Shown here piece after piece: positions 41,154-49,447 of a DNA stretch of 63,763 nucleotides. The DNA comes from an uncultured Collinsella sp. GTDB taxonomy: Bacteria > Actinomycetota > Coriobacteriia > Coriobacteriales > Coriobacteriaceae. The notes below the pieces were generated by a model. That model made no database searches. It was not told the DNA's origin and worked only from the letters and a program-made list of their open reading frames with translations. The stretch is taken from contig UQIB01000012.1 in NCBI GenBank assembly GCA_900541015.1, positions 1 to 63,763 on the forward strand, written 5' to 3'. Made by a program: the position numbers and the translations under genes. Positions within the stretch are counted from its first letter, which is position 1. Each line of letters starts with the position of its first letter.

Positions 41154-44100
41154 TTATGCCTCCTTAATGGGTGCCAGCGCCTGAGCCAGATCGGCAGACG
41201 TCAGCGGTCGCAGGGACACCTCAAAGCTGAAGCTCTCAAAACGGGTGCGATAGGAATCGAGCACCTCGGAACCCCAAGAGTTCGAGCCAAGGCCGAGCAG
41301 CTGGTCGTTGATGTTGACCGTAACCGTTTCGCCCGGGACAAGATCGTAGACATGCTTGGCGTTATCGATAGCCTCGCAGCTATAGGGCCATGTGGAGAAC
41401 GAGAACGGATTGGAAGCGGCGTCGCTCGGACGCGTCACGACCAGACCGTCACCGTGGCTGGAGCGCAGGGCGACCCAGCGGGTACCCTCGCGGTTGGCGC
41501 AGTCCTGGGGCATAACGTAGGGCGTGAACATGTCGTCGACCGTAGTGCGGTAATGACCGACCGGGTTGGCGCGCAGCGAGTCCGGATAGTTCTCGCCCGG
41601 GCCGTGGCCATACCACTCGACGGCACGATCACAACCGGGAACCTCAAAGGAGATGCCGATGCGCGGGATGATATCCGAGTAATCGCCGTAGGGCTCGCCG
41701 GAAACCTTGAGGTCGACGCGACCGCTCGGAAGCACGGTGTAGACAAGCTCGACGCGCATGCCGAACGCGCGGACGGGAGGAGCAATACGTTGGCTCACGG
41801 TAACGACGACCGCATTGCCGTCCTGCTTCCAAGAAACCTTGCGGGTGGACGTCTGCATTACATCAATGAAGTTGTCCTTCCACAGGGAGTCGTACTCCTG
41901 GGCGTGGTTGTCGACGAGCGGATGCCAAAAACCAACCTGGGGACCAGAGGCCATGACGTCACGGCCGGATGCCTTCCACTTGCTCACGGTGCCGTTTACC
42001 TTGCTGAAGGTCAGCTCGCCGTTGAGGGAGTGAATGCGAATCTCCTGCTCAGTCTCCTCGACCGTAAGCTCAGGACGAGTGGGAGCCGCGATGGCCGGCG
42101 CCGGATGGTTTGCGATGGCAAACTGGCTTGCGCCCAGTTGGAACATCGGCTCGCACCAGACGTGAGCGGCCATGGTGTAGGCGCGCACGGTCAGCAGGGT
42201 CTCGCCTACCGCGGCCTCGCGAATCACCAGCGGAAGCTTGACGGACGCGCCGGGGGCAACCGCGCCGGGCATGAGCGTCTTGCGGCAGACCACGTCGCCG
42301 TCCACCAGGGTCTCTGCCGACAGGCAGACATCCTCGAGAGTGGTGAACCAACGCTTGTTGGTGACGGTCAGCTCGCCCGCCTCGGCATCGTAGGCCATGC
42401 GAACCGGGCAGATGACCTGACCATACTCAGTGAGGCCCGGGCTCGGCTGCTGCCAGGGGAACACCATGCCGTCGATGCAGAAGTTGCTGTTGTTGGGGTA
42501 GTCGCCGTTGTCGCCGCCATACATGTCGTAGGCAACGCCGTCCTCGGTCACAGCAGCCAAGCCGTGGTCGCACCATTCCCAAATGAACTGGCCCTGGATG
42601 CAATCCCAGCGATCGAAGACCTCCTGGTACTCGGACAGGCCTCCGGGGCCATTGCCCATGGAGTGACCGTACTCGCAGTTGATGCGCGGCTTGGGGAACG
42701 GATGTTCACCAAAGTCGTTCATCTGCGACACGCGGGAGTACATGGTGGAGATAACGTCGACGGTATCGGCGTTGCGGTCCTCCTCGTAGTGGACCGGACG
42801 ACCATCGAGCTCGTGAGCCTTGGCATACATTGCACGGATGTTGCAGCCATAGCCGCTCTCGTTGCCCAGCGACCACATGATGATGCACGCGTGGTTGCGC
42901 TCCTGCATCACCAGGCGCTCAATACGGTCGACGTAGGCCGGCTCCCATGCCGGGTCGTCGGTAACCAGGGCGATGTTGCCGATATTCTCGAAGCCGTGGC
43001 TCTCCATATCGGTCTCGGCGACCAGCATGATGCCATACTCATCACACAGCTCGTAGAAGCGCGGGTCATTGGCATAGTGAGAGGTGCGCACTGCGTTGAT
43101 GTTGTGCTGCTTCATGAGCTCCAGGTCGCGGCGCATGCGATCGAGGCCCACGGCGCGGCCCTTGTGATCGTCGTGATCGTGGCGGTTGACGCCATGCATC
43201 TTAAAGTAAGTGCCGTTGAGGTAGATATGATTGCCCTCGACCGTCACCTCGGCAAGACCCTGGCGATGCGGGACGTACTCGCTCACCTTGTCGCCGTCGT
43301 AGACCTCAAACGTAAGATCGTAGAGGAAGGGGTCCTCGGGATTCCAGAAGTGGGCATCGGTCACGCTGCACTCGGCATGGCCGTCGACGCACTCACCCGT
43401 AGCCACCACGTTCTCGCCATCGCTGAGCGTAAACACAACGCGGGAAGTGCCCTCGGCAACCGTATCGAGCGTGATCAGAGCGGCATCGCCCTCGCGGTGC
43501 GTGCGGAACCTAAAGTCGACCAGGTGCGCGGCGGGACGCTGCATAAGGTACACATCGCGGAAGATGCCCGAGGCCCACCACATGTCCTGATCCTCGATGT
43601 AGCTGCCATCGCTGTACTGCAGGACCTTGACCGCAAACAGGTTGTCGCCCTCGACGAGCGCGTCGGTCACGTCGAACTCGGCAGACAGGCGCGAACCCTT
43701 GGTCATGCCGATATACTGACCGTTGACGTACAGCTCGCCATAGCTCTCGATGCCGTCGAAGCGAATGATCTCGCGAGCGCCGGCAGGAACGGCGGGAAGG
43801 TTGACGATGCGCTGGTAGACGCCCGTGGGGTCGTCGGAGGGAACGAACGGCTGATCAACCGGGAACGGGAAACCCTCGTCGGTGTAGGCAAGGTTGCCAT
43901 AGCCGTCCACCTGCCACAGGTGCGGAACCTCCACGTGATCCCACTCGGGCTTGTACGTGGAGAGTTCCTCGTTGGAGACGGCAGCGGGGCCCTCAAAGAG
44001 GCGGAACTGCCACGAGCCGGACAGCTGGACAAACCCGCGCGACAGCTCGCGGCTGTACGTTGCAGCGAGATCGGCAGTCTCGTAACCCATAAAGTACGCA

Positions 44101-44162
44101 TGGGGTGCCAGGCGGTTCCTGTGGGTGAGCGCTTGGTTTTCCCAATCGTTAATGGCGTCCAT
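41154..44162 (-). CDS. ebgA: beta-galactosidase large subunit, EbgA type (GH2)
   Basis: Hydrolyses beta-galactosides such as lactose. The 1002-residue chain opens WENQALTHRNRLAPHAYF and continues with TDEGFPFPVDQPFVPSD, very close to EbgA. Five domains are expected: sugar-binding, Ig-like, TIM barrel with acid/base E435 (SLGNESGYG) and nucleophile E497 (CEYGHSMGNG), Ig-like, and the small-chain beta-sandwich. There is no signal peptide, so it acts in the cytoplasm; the window shows no lactose permease. AAGGAG lies before the ATG. Its promoter (TTGCAC, 18 bases, TAAGAT) overlaps two LacI-type operators. Confidence 0.96.
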   Translation of the reverse strand: MDAINDWENQALTHRNRLAPHAYFMGYETADLAATYSRELSRGFVQLSGSWQFRLFEGPAAVSNEELSTYKPEWDHVEVPHLWQVDGYGNLAYTDEGFPFPVDQPFVPSDDPTGVYQRIVNLPAVPAGAREIIRFDGIESYGELYVNGQYIGMTKGSRLSAEFDVTDALVEGDNLFAVKVLQYSDGSYIEDQDMWWASGIFRDVYLMQRPAAHLVDFRFRTHREGDAALITLDTVAEGTSRVVFTLSDGENVVATGECVDGHAECSVTDAHFWNPEDPFLYDLTFEVYDGDKVSEYVPHRQGLAEVTVEGNHIYLNGTYFKMHGVNRHDHDDHKGRAVGLDRMRRDLELMKQHNINAVRTSHYANDPRFYELCDEYGIMLVAETDMESHGFENIGNIALVTDDPAWEPAYVDRIERLVMQERNHACIIMWSLGNESGYGCNIRAMYAKAHELDGRPVHYEEDRNADTVDVISTMYSRVSQMNDFGEHPFPKPRINCEYGHSMGNGPGGLSEYQEVFDRWDCIQGQFIWEWCDHGLAAVTEDGVAYDMYGGDNGDYPNNSNFCIDGMVFPWQQPSPGLTEYGQVICPVRMAYDAEAGELTVTNKRWFTTLEDVCLSAETLVDGDVVCRKTLMPGAVAPGASVKLPLVIREAAVGETLLTVRAYTMAAHVWCEPMFQLGASQFAIANHPAPAIAAPTRPELTVEETEQEIRIHSLNGELTFSKVNGTVSKWKASGRDVMASGPQVGFWHPLVDNHAQEYDSLWKDNFIDVMQTSTRKVSWKQDGNAVVVTVSQRIAPPVRAFGMRVELVYTVLPSGRVDLKVSGEPYGDYSDIIPRIGISFEVPGCDRAVEWYGHGPGENYPDSLRANPVGHYRTTVDDMFTPYVMPQDCANREGTRWVALRSSHGDGLVVTRPSDAASNPFSFSTWPYSCEAIDNAKHVYDLVPGETVTVNINDQLLGLGSNSWGSEVLDSYRTRFESFSFEVSLRPLTSADLAQALAPIKEA

Positions 44163-44197
44163 GGTGATGCTCCTTCATCATCGTAGTGATTCTTGTG

Positions 44198-44207
44198 CAA
44201 CCGGTTG
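44198..44207. promoter_or_regulatory. LacI-type operator 1
   Basis: CAACCGGTTG within TGTGCAACCGGTTGTCC; just downstream of the ebgA -10 box (44213-44218). Identical core to the sites at 44240 and 44285. Confidence 0.85.
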
Positions 44208-44212
44208 TCCTT

Positions 44213-44242
44213 ATCTTACGGGCGATGCAAAAAACTGTGCAA
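44213..44242 (-). promoter_or_regulatory. ebgA promoter
   Basis: Minus strand TTGCAC (44242-44237), 18-base spacer, TAAGAT (44218-44213). The -35 box overlaps operator 2. Confidence 0.65.
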
Positions 44243-44249
44243 CCGGTTG
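44240..44249. promoter_or_regulatory. LacI-type operator 2
   Basis: CAACCGGTTG, 42 bases from operator 1 (four helical turns), so both can be occupied from the same DNA face. Confidence 0.85.
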
Positions 44250-44284
44250 TCCGCTGAACGGTCGATTTGGCCGGGTTAACGGTG

Positions 44285-44294
44285 CAACCGGTTG
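44285..44294. promoter_or_regulatory. LacI-type operator 3
   Basis: CAACCGGTTG followed directly by TACAAT on the plus strand, a possible -10 box of the divergent lacI-like gene, suggesting autoregulation. It is 45 bases from operator 2. Confidence 0.8.
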
Positions 44295-44538
44295 TACAAT
44301 CGCAACACTTATGTCACCCTGAGTATCGAAACTCGGCGCAAGACATCGTTCTTAAGCTCGTAGGCAACCTCCACGCCCGCTGATATCTCACCCACACGAG
44401 ACGTATTCGATTTCGGCTTGGTTGCAAAACGACACCGGTCACCGGATATCATGAACGCTGTTCAGGCGCACTATAGTAAGCTGTATCCGCACCAGCCCGT
44501 ATCAGTGACAACATCGACCACATTTTCCAGGAGACGCC

Positions 44539-45555
44539 ATGACCCAACCAGTTCGCACCGCACCTACGCTTGCCGAGGTTGCCGCAGCTGCCGGCGTGTC
44601 GCGCTCCACGGCATCGCGCGCCCTCAACGATTCGCCCCGCATTAGCGAGGAAACCAAAAAGCGCGTCCGCGCGGCGGCCAAGGAAGTCAATTTTGTCCCC
44701 AACGCTCGTGGCCGAGCGCTCGCTGTCGGGCGCACGGAAATCATCGCCGTGCTCGTGACCGAGCCCCTGAGTGAACTCTTCAGCGACCCCACCTATAGCG
44801 AGTTTTTGAGCGGCATTACCGAGGAACTGTCGGAGTCGTCCTATCTGCCCGTTATCTTGCAGGCGTCTTCTACGCATGAGCGCAACCGCGCACGCGAGCA
44901 CTTTGAGCGCCGCTCGTTCGACGCCGTGATCGACGTCTCCCCCTACAAGGGCAGCGAGCTGCTCGAGGTACTGTGCGAGCTGGGCGTACCCACCGTGTTG
45001 TGCGGCCAGCTCGAGGGCCACCCCTATCGCGATGTGTTCTCGACGGTCTACTCTGACGATGAAGAGGGCGGACGCTTTGCGGCACTCGCCATGAAGGAGC
45101 GCGGGCGCAAAAATATCGTCGCCGTGTTGGGACCGCAAGACAACCCCGCTGTTGTCGACCGCCTGTGCGGCTACCGCACCGTCTTGGGCGAAGACCTCCC
45201 AGACGCAAGCGTTATCTATACCGGCTGGAACAGCGGAGACGGCTATCAGGCCATGCACCAGATCCTCGCGCGCGAGATTGCTTTCGATGGCGTGCTCTGC
45301 GGATCGGACCGTATCGCGGCTGGCGTCATCACCGCACTCAACGAGGCAAGCCTATCCGTTCCGGCTGACGTTTCTGTCGTCGGCTTCGACGATCACGAGA
45401 TTGCGACGCGCTGCACCCCCGCGCTCACGACCGTCCGCCAGCCCCTGCGCGAAGAAGGCCACATGGCCGCCAACATTGCGCTCGACATGATCAAGGGTGC
45501 CGAGCCAACCACCACCGTCATGCACATGCAGCTGGTCCAGAGAGACTCGCTATAA
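44539..45555 (+). CDS. LacI family repressor of the ebg unit
   Basis: The 338-residue protein has the LacI helix-turn-helix (PTLAEVAAAAGVSRSTASRALNDSPRISEETKKRV in part), a hinge (NARGRALAVGRT) and a sugar-binding domain (about 65-335) ending with the usual TTVRQPLREEG segment. It is divergent from ebgA, with three CAACCGGTTG palindromes between the two, the preferred type of site for this family. It probably represses ebgA-ebgC until a galactoside or derived sugar binds. AGGAG lies 7 bases before the ATG. About 240 bases separate its start from operator 3, an unusually long leader in which I see no other element. Confidence 0.92.
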   Translation: MTQPVRTAPTLAEVAAAAGVSRSTASRALNDSPRISEETKKRVRAAAKEVNFVPNARGRALAVGRTEIIAVLVTEPLSELFSDPTYSEFLSGITEELSESSYLPVILQASSTHERNRAREHFERRSFDAVIDVSPYKGSELLEVLCELGVPTVLCGQLEGHPYRDVFSTVYSDDEEGGRFAALAMKERGRKNIVAVLGPQDNPAVVDRLCGYRTVLGEDLPDASVIYTGWNSGDGYQAMHQILAREIAFDGVLCGSDRIAAGVITALNEASLSVPADVSVVGFDDHEIATRCTPALTTVRQPLREEGHMAANIALDMIKGAEPTTTVMHMQLVQRDSL

Positions 45556-45561
45556 GAAACT

Positions 45562-45730
45562 GGGACAGGCTTTCCGCCAGACAGTTGTTGCGGAAAGCCT
45601 GTTCCGTTTTGAGCGCTCATTCTGGGACACAGGTTCCGTTAGACAGCTCAACCGGAAACTGTGCCCCATTATTATGCCGAATTCTGGGGCACGTTTTCCC
45701 AGAGGACCCCCTTTGGGAAAGCGCGACCCG
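45562..45730. repeat. array of three related hairpins
   Basis: Hairpin 1: 45562-45577 with 45590-45605 (15 of 16). Hairpin 2: 45624-45638 with 45653-45667. Hairpin 3: 45686-45701 with 45714-45730. Each opens GGG(A/G)CA and has TTTCC or TTCC at the stem top; loops 1 and 2 share AGACAG. They lie between the convergent lacI-like and aspS genes. No gene is seen here. Confidence 0.7.
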
Positions 45731-45806
45731 TTTTGGACGCAGATTCCGGGACGCACTTTCCGCGACGCCCGGTCACCCCATGCCACCACAACCTCGGCGC
45801 ATAAAA

Positions 45807-45837
45807 AACGAGGGAAGGCACGCGTCCTTCCCTCGTT
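45807..45837 (-). terminator. terminator after aspS
   Basis: AACGAGGGAAGG and CCTTCCCTCGTT, perfect; TTTTTTATG follows on the minus strand. Confidence 0.88.
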
Positions 45838-45860
45838 ACGGGCAATATGTAGCCGCTCGC

Positions 45861-47648
45861 CTACATCAGGCGCAGGCTGACGTCCTTGAGCTGTGCACCG
45901 CTAACGGCACTCGGAGCGCCCGACATAAGGTCGGAGCCGCTGGCCGTCTTGGGGAACGCCATGACGTCGCGGATGGAGTCGGAGCCGGTGAGCAGCATGC
46001 ACACGCGGTCCAGGCCCAGAGCGAAACCGCCCATCGGGGGCGCACCAAACTTGAGCGCCTCCATGAGGAAGCCAAACTGCGACTCGGCGCGCTCCTCGGT
46101 AAAGCCCAGGAGCTTGAGCATAGACATCTGCATCTCGGCGTTGTGGATACGCATACCACCGCCGCCGGCCTCAAAGCCGTCCATGACAAAGTCGTAGGTG
46201 CAGGAGCCGGCTGCCAGCGGGTCAGCCTCGATCTTGGCGATGTCGGTCTCGGTTGGCAGGGTGAAGGGCTGGTGCTCGGCGGCATAGGCCTTGCGGTCCT
46301 CATCCCAGTGGAACAGCGGGAAGTTGACGACCCACAGGAAGTCGTGGCCCTCGCGCTTGATCTCGAGCGCATTGGCCATGTGGGAACGCATGCCGCCCAG
46401 GATCTCGTCGGAAAGCAGGCGCGGGCCGGCAGCGAACATCACAAGGTCGCCGGGCTCGACGTCCATGCGCTCGCGCAGAGCCGCCATCTCCTCGTCCGAG
46501 AAGAACTTGACGATGGGGCTGTTGATGGAGCCGTCCTCGCGGAAAGCGATCCAGGCCAGACCCTTGGCGCCAAACGTGGAGGCCACGCCGGCGAGCTTAT
46601 CGATCTTGGCACGTGCCCAGGCACCGGCGCCCTTGGCGTTGATGGCCTTGACGACGGAGCCCTCCTCGTTCGCGGCGGTCGCAAAGACCTTGAACTTGGA
46701 GTTGGCAAAGATGTCGGTCAGGTCGACCAGGTGCATGCCATAGCGGGTATCGGGCTTGTCGGAGCCATAGGTGTCCATGGCCTCCCAGTAGTCCATGCGA
46801 CGCAGCGGCGTGGGCATCTCAACACCCATGCGACCGAAGGCGTCGGCCAGGACCTCCTCGAGCGCGCTCATGACGTCGTTCTGGTCCACAAAGGACATCT
46901 CGATATCGACCTGGGTGAACTCGGGCTGACGATCGGCACGCAGGTCCTCGTCGCGGAAGCACTTGGCAACCTGGTAGTAGCGCTCGACGCCACCGACCAT
47001 GAGCAGCTGCTTCAGGAGCTGCGGGGACTGCGGCAGGGCGTAGAAGTTGCCCGGCTGAATACGGCTGGGAACGATGAAGTCGCGAGCGCCCTCGGGCGTG
47101 GACTTAAACAGGGAGGGCGTCTCGACCTCCATGAACTCACGGTTGTGCAGCGCCTCGCGAATGGCAAAGGTGAAGTCGGAGCGCAGCTTGAGGTTGGCCA
47201 TCATCTCGGGACGACGAAGGTCCAGATAGCGATAGCGCAGGCGGGTGTCCTCGCTGGTCTCGATGCCGTCCTCGATCTGGAATGGCGGGGTGACGGACGT
47301 GTTGAGCACCTCGGCGTGGTCGGTCAGGACCTCGATCTCGCCGGTCGCGAGCTTGGTGTTGGTGGTCTCCTCGCCACGGGCGCGCACGACGCCGTGGATC
47401 TTGATGGGCCACTCGGGACGCATGGTCTCGGCGATCTTAAAGGCATCGCCATCGGAGTGCTCGGGGTCGAAGGTGAGCTGCGTGATGCCCTCGCGGTCGC
47501 GAAGATCGCAGAAAATAAGGCCACCGTGGTCGCGGCGACGGCTCACCCAACCGGTGAGGGTGACCTCTTCGCCCACGTTCTCGCGGCGAAGCTCGCCGCA
47601 GGTACGGGTGTGCATGGAATGCTCGTCGATGGGACGGGTCTGGCTCAT
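45861..47648 (-). CDS. aspS: aspartyl-tRNA synthetase
   Basis: Class II enzyme charging tRNA(Asp). The 595-residue bacterial form has the N-terminal OB fold (VTLTGWVSRRRDHGGLIFCDLRDREG in part), motif 2 (FRDEDLRADRQPEFTQVD), the bacterial GAD insertion and motif 3 (GFALGLDRVCMLL). Because GatCAB is encoded in the window, it may be the non-discriminating type that also charges tRNA(Asn); I cannot settle this from sequence. GGAGG is 9 bases before the ATG. A hairpin lies in its leader. Confidence 0.97.
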   Translation of the reverse strand: MSQTRPIDEHSMHTRTCGELRRENVGEEVTLTGWVSRRRDHGGLIFCDLRDREGITQLTFDPEHSDGDAFKIAETMRPEWPIKIHGVVRARGEETTNTKLATGEIEVLTDHAEVLNTSVTPPFQIEDGIETSEDTRLRYRYLDLRRPEMMANLKLRSDFTFAIREALHNREFMEVETPSLFKSTPEGARDFIVPSRIQPGNFYALPQSPQLLKQLLMVGGVERYYQVAKCFRDEDLRADRQPEFTQVDIEMSFVDQNDVMSALEEVLADAFGRMGVEMPTPLRRMDYWEAMDTYGSDKPDTRYGMHLVDLTDIFANSKFKVFATAANEEGSVVKAINAKGAGAWARAKIDKLAGVASTFGAKGLAWIAFREDGSINSPIVKFFSDEEMAALRERMDVEPGDLVMFAAGPRLLSDEILGGMRSHMANALEIKREGHDFLWVVNFPLFHWDEDRKAYAAEHQPFTLPTETDIAKIEADPLAAGSCTYDFVMDGFEAGGGGMRIHNAEMQMSMLKLLGFTEERAESQFGFLMEALKFGAPPMGGFALGLDRVCMLLTGSDSIRDVMAFPKTASGSDLMSGAPSAVSGAQLKDVSLRLM

Positions 47649-47669
47649 ACCAGTGATCCTCCTTTATGG

Positions 47670-47711
47670 ATCTGTGCCGCCCCGTGTCGTTCCGGGCGGC
47701 GTCGTACAGAT
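47670..47711 (-). promoter_or_regulatory. stem-loop in the aspS leader
   Basis: ATCTGT/ACAGAT and GCCGCCC(C)/GGGCGGC form a two-part hairpin 22 bases upstream of the aspS ATG. There is no T-run and no T-box sequence; it may affect translation or message stability. Confidence 0.4.
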
Positions 47712-47904
47712 TTGCCCAGCCTGCGTAAACCGCGCAGCCGGACATGGCGTTCTATCTTATCGCACCCGCGTCGATGTGCCGCGAAAAAGTAGCTCCTGCC
47801 CAAAGACTTGACGGAGACGAAACAATTGACGCACCGCGGCACCCGCCTGCGCTCGTCACGTGCGACAATGTGCCCCAATACAACTGCACTCGGAAAGGCC
47901 CGCC

Positions 47905-48540
47905 ATGACTGCACGCCTCATCGTTATGGATATCGACTCCACCCTCATCAACCAGGAGGTCATCGACCTGTTGGGCGAGGAGGCCGGCGTAGGCGAGCAA
48001 GTGGCGCGGATCACCGAACGTGCCATGCGCGGCGAGCTCGACTTTAAGCAGGCGCTCGAAGAGCGCGTGGGGCTGCTTGCCGGCTTGGATGAGAGCGTGT
48101 TCGAGCGCACCTTTGAGCGCGTGACGTTTACCCCCGGCGCGCTGGAGCTTGTGCGCTCGGCGCACAGCAAGGGCTGGAAGGTCGGCGTGGTAAGCGGCGG
48201 CTTCCACGAGGTCGCCGATAAGATCGTGGCCGCTGCGGGCATCGATTTTTCTCTAGCGAACCGCCTGGAGGTCGTAGACGGCAAGCTCACCGGTAAGTTG
48301 GCGGCAGACATTGTAACCAAGGAATCCAAGCTCATCCAGCTGCTGGATTGGGCAGTTGAGTGCGGCGTCGATATGGCCCACACGGTCGCTATTGGCGACG
48401 GCGCCAATGACATCCCCATGATTCAGGCCGCGGGCACGGGCATCGCGTTTTGCGCCAAGCCCAAGACGCGCGAGGCGGCCCCGTTTGCCATCGACGAGCG
48501 CAACCTGATGCTCGCCATGGACATCATCCTGCGTGACTAG
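47905..48540 (+). CDS. serB: phosphoserine phosphatase SerB
   Basis: Last step of serine synthesis, removing phosphate from L-phosphoserine. The 211-residue HAD enzyme has motif I MDIDSTLIN (D9 nucleophile, D11 acid/base), motif II VVSGGFHEVADKI and motif IV IGDGANDIPMI, all typical of SerB. It lacks the N-terminal ACT domain of longer homologues. I start at ATG 47905, with AAAGG 7 bases upstream. It precedes larB by 114 bases that contain a dyad, so the two may be separate units. Confidence 0.93.
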   Translation: MTARLIVMDIDSTLINQEVIDLLGEEAGVGEQVARITERAMRGELDFKQALEERVGLLAGLDESVFERTFERVTFTPGALELVRSAHSKGWKVGVVSGGFHEVADKIVAAAGIDFSLANRLEVVDGKLTGKLAADIVTKESKLIQLLDWAVECGVDMAHTVAIGDGANDIPMIQAAGTGIAFCAKPKTREAAPFAIDERNLMLAMDIILRD

Positions 48541-48576
48541 TCGATCCGTCTAACAATTGAATCAGTCTGTCCTATA

Positions 48577-48610
48577 GTTTCCGAACAATTTTGTCTTAGT
48601 GTTCGGAAAC
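48577..48610 (+). promoter_or_regulatory. 11-base inverted repeat upstream of larB
   Basis: GTTTCCGAACA (48577-48587) and TGTTCGGAAAC (48600-48610), perfect, 12 bases apart, ending 45 bases before the larB start. It is an operator or leader hairpin. The TetR gene downstream of larC1 is a candidate binder. Confidence 0.55.
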
Positions 48611-48654
48611 ATACCCTTTGAGTGCTAGACTTTGCGCCGTCGAAGGGAACATAT

Positions 48655-49437
48655 ATGGATAAGCGAGATCTTGAGCAATTGCTGAGCGATGTTGCCGGCG
48701 GATCAGTCACCCCGGCCGTCGCCCTCACGCGCATCCAGACGGCGCCAACTGCCGATTTGGGCTTTGCGCAGCTCGATCTTTCGCGCGGAGTGCGCCAGGG
48801 AGCCGGCGAGGTTGTCTACGGTGCCGGTAAAACCGCCGAGCAAATTGCCGCCATTATCAAAGCATTACTCGATGCCGGCCAGGAGCGCATCCTGGTCACA
48901 CGCTTGGATGCCGAAAAAGCTGCGCGCACCGCTGAACTTCTCGACAACGACATTGACCTGGGATATGTCCCGGACGCCCAGCTCGCCCTGGTGGGCGGCA
49001 AGCCCTCCCCCGCAGGCAACGGACGCATCGTCGTCGCCTGCGCCGGCACGAGCGACCTGCCCGTCGCCGAGGAAGCCGCGTTGACGGCCGAGTTCTATGG
49101 CAACGAGGTCGACCGCCTCTACGACGTCGGTGTCGCCGGCCTGCACCGCCTGCTCGCGCATGCCGAGGAGCTCGCCCAAGCACAGGTGGTCATCGCCATC
49201 GCCGGCATGGAAGGCGCCCTGGCGAGCGTTATCGGCGGCCTGGTGAGCTGTCCGGTCATCGCCGTTCCCACCAGCGTGGGCTATGGCGCGAGCTTTGGCG
49301 GCGTGGCCGCACTGCTCGCCATGCTCAACTCCTGCGCCAGCGGCGTTTCAGTCGTCAACATCGACAACGGCTTCGGCGCCGCATACCAGGCAAGTCTTAT
49401 CAATCATCTGAGCGCTGGCACGCCCTGCGCCCGTTAA
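48655..49437 (+). CDS. larB: LarB, nickel-pincer cofactor precursor carboxylase/hydrolase
   Basis: LarB carboxylates nicotinic acid adenine dinucleotide and releases the biscarboxylated mononucleotide, the first step of the nickel-pincer nucleotide cofactor of lactate racemase. The 260-residue chain has an N-terminal extension and a C-terminal PurE-like Rossmann domain (VVACAGTSDLPVAEEA; GMEGALASVIGGLVSCPVIAVPTSVGYG in part). I start at ATG 48655, with AAGGGA about 8 bases upstream. larC1 follows after 10 bases; larA and larD lie 1.5-3 kb downstream, facing the other way. Confidence 0.93.
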   Translation: MDKRDLEQLLSDVAGGSVTPAVALTRIQTAPTADLGFAQLDLSRGVRQGAGEVVYGAGKTAEQIAAIIKALLDAGQERILVTRLDAEKAARTAELLDNDIDLGYVPDAQLALVGGKPSPAGNGRIVVACAGTSDLPVAEEAALTAEFYGNEVDRLYDVGVAGLHRLLAHAEELAQAQVVIAIAGMEGALASVIGGLVSCPVIAVPTSVGYGASFGGVAALLAMLNSCASGVSVVNIDNGFGAAYQASLINHLSAGTPCAR

Positions 49438-49447
49438 GGAGCATTCC

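Noticed and set aside
39537..44186. Very long plus-strand open frame opposite the permease, ebgC and ebgA genes (about 1549 codons)
   Set aside because: It crosses several real genes and intergenic gaps, has low-complexity composition and no family signature. It is a by-product of GC-rich codon use on the other strand.
47649..47904. T-box leader for aspS
   Set aside because: The leader hairpin lacks T-box sequence and an antiterminator or terminator pair.
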